A stretch of DNA of 5,356 nucleotides, from assembly GCA_029565815.1 (NCBI GenBank), contig JAKQNL010000308.1, positions 1 to 5,356 on the forward strand, written 5' to 3'. Of this stretch, positions 4,885 to 5,356 are shown piece by piece. How positions within the stretch are numbered: position 1 is the stretch's first letter; every line of letters begins with the position of its first letter. The notes under the pieces are model-generated. The model worked only from the letters and a program-made list of their open reading frames with translations. It was not told the origin of the DNA and made no database searches. A program made the translations under genes and the position numbers. Origin of the DNA: Spirochaetota bacterium (GTDB taxonomy: Bacteria > Spirochaetota > Spirochaetia > Treponematales > UBA12059).

Positions 4885-5356
4885 TCCAATATCGGCACGC
4901 GCAGGCTTGAACCTTCGCGCAATACGCTACTCAGCTCCAGGCCGTTGCGCTGCGCAAGGGTTTCCGGCTGAACGCCGTATGCAAGGGAAATGCTCCACAG
5001 GGTGTCGCCTTTTTTTACGGTGTAGCTTCCGGAAAAGCTCAAAGACGCTTCATCGGTGGAGGCCGGCAAGGGAGCAACGTCTTTGAATGCCGGAATGGCA
5101 AGCGTTTGGCCAAGCCGTATGCGGTCCGGGTTTAGGCCTGGGTTCATGGTCACTATCATGGGAACGCTTACCCCGTAATGGCGACCTATGGCCGACACGG
5201 TGTCGCCGGAGCGCACCACGTGCAGATACACGTTCATGAGTTTTTGGCCCGATGCTATGGCAGCCTGAACGGCGTCCGCATGCGTGGTCGGCACTTTAAG
5301 GGAATAAGGCCCTTCCGGCGGCGTAACCATGTAGCGCAGTTCCGGGTTGCCGGTTT
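4881..5356 (-). CDS. mltD: MltD-like lytic transglycosylase, C-terminal part with two LysM domains
   Basis: The reading frame is open to the right edge, so the N-terminus is missing. The Met complementary to 5328-5330 is internal and not the start. The visible 157 residues open with NPELRYMVTPPEGPYSLKVP. That is the linker that follows the SLT catalytic domain in MltD-type transglycosylases, which cleave peptidoglycan glycan strands and leave 1,6-anhydro ends. Two LysM domains follow, which bind N-acetylglucosamine in peptidoglycan. The first (about 44-88) has VVRSGDTVSAIGRHYGVS and NPDRIRLGQTLAIP. The second (about 110-154) has YTVKKGDTLWSISLAYGV and a looser end, LREGSSLRVPI. Assignment to MltD rests on the linker because the catalytic Glu lies outside the window. 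A LysM-M23 endopeptidase is less likely because no M23 domain follows. It ends in ATGA with the next gene, and the two probably form an envelope operon. Confidence 0.82.
   Translation of the reverse strand, partial: TGNPELRYMVTPPEGPYSLKVPTTHADAVQAAIASGQKLMNVYLHVVRSGDTVSAIGRHYGVSVPMIVTMNPGLNPDRIRLGQTLAIPAFKDVAPLPASTDEASLSFSGSYTVKKGDTLWSISLAYGVQPETLAQRNGLELSSVLREGSSLRVPILE

Noticed and set aside
4499..5086. 195-codon plus-strand frame opposite the two envelope genes
   Set aside because: It spans the ATGA junction of two well-supported genes on the other strand. Its sequence is Arg/Ser-rich and has no domain features.
5328..5330. Met complementary to 5328-5330 as the start of a short two-LysM protein
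   Set aside because: The frame stays open to the window edge, and the preceding NPELRY residues belong to the MltD-type linker, so this Met is internal.
1..5356. CRISPR array, insertion sequence, toxin-antitoxin or defence system
   Set aside because: I saw no regularly spaced repeats, transposase motifs or small paired toxin-antitoxin genes. The window reads as ordinary core and envelope genes.

Overview
The window looks like ordinary chromosomal DNA from a moderately G+C-rich bacterium (mid-fifties percent by eye). The N-terminus of the leftmost protein and the pairing of an MltD-type LysM protein with a small secreted protein remind me of Spirochaetota of the Treponema group. That placement is an impression from recalled homologues and was not tested by a search. 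I see no mobile element, CRISPR array, prophage or defence gene, and every protein gene appears intact apart from truncation by the window edges.

Left part, minus strand (1-1387): the first 51 codons of a probable cobalamin-binding-domain radical SAM protein, then a secreted glycoside hydrolase of family 5 (GH5) type. Both genes lack a Shine-Dalgarno sequence. In both, a TATACT -10 box lies only 6-7 bases before the ATG, which suggests leaderless transcripts.

Centre (1388-1725): the gap of about 340 bases without a protein gene holds a tRNA-Phe(GAA) with a near-consensus promoter and an intrinsic terminator that starts on the last base of the tRNA. It also holds the probable galE promoter and a 12-base palindrome. 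I see nothing else in it.

Centre-right, plus strand (1726-4000): galE (UDP-glucose 4-epimerase) and an M20-family metallo-hydrolase lie 21 bases apart, each with a good Shine-Dalgarno sequence, and end at a strong terminator. They look like a two-gene operon, though the link between sugar-nucleotide metabolism and peptide or amino-acid hydrolysis is not obvious.

Right part, minus strand (4006-5356): the C-terminal part of an MltD-like lytic transglycosylase with two LysM domains overlaps by ATGA the start of a 292-residue exported protein that I cannot name. It has an LPP20-like C-terminal half. The overlap suggests the two are translated together and both act at the cell envelope. They converge on the galE/M20 operon at the terminator near 3965-3998.
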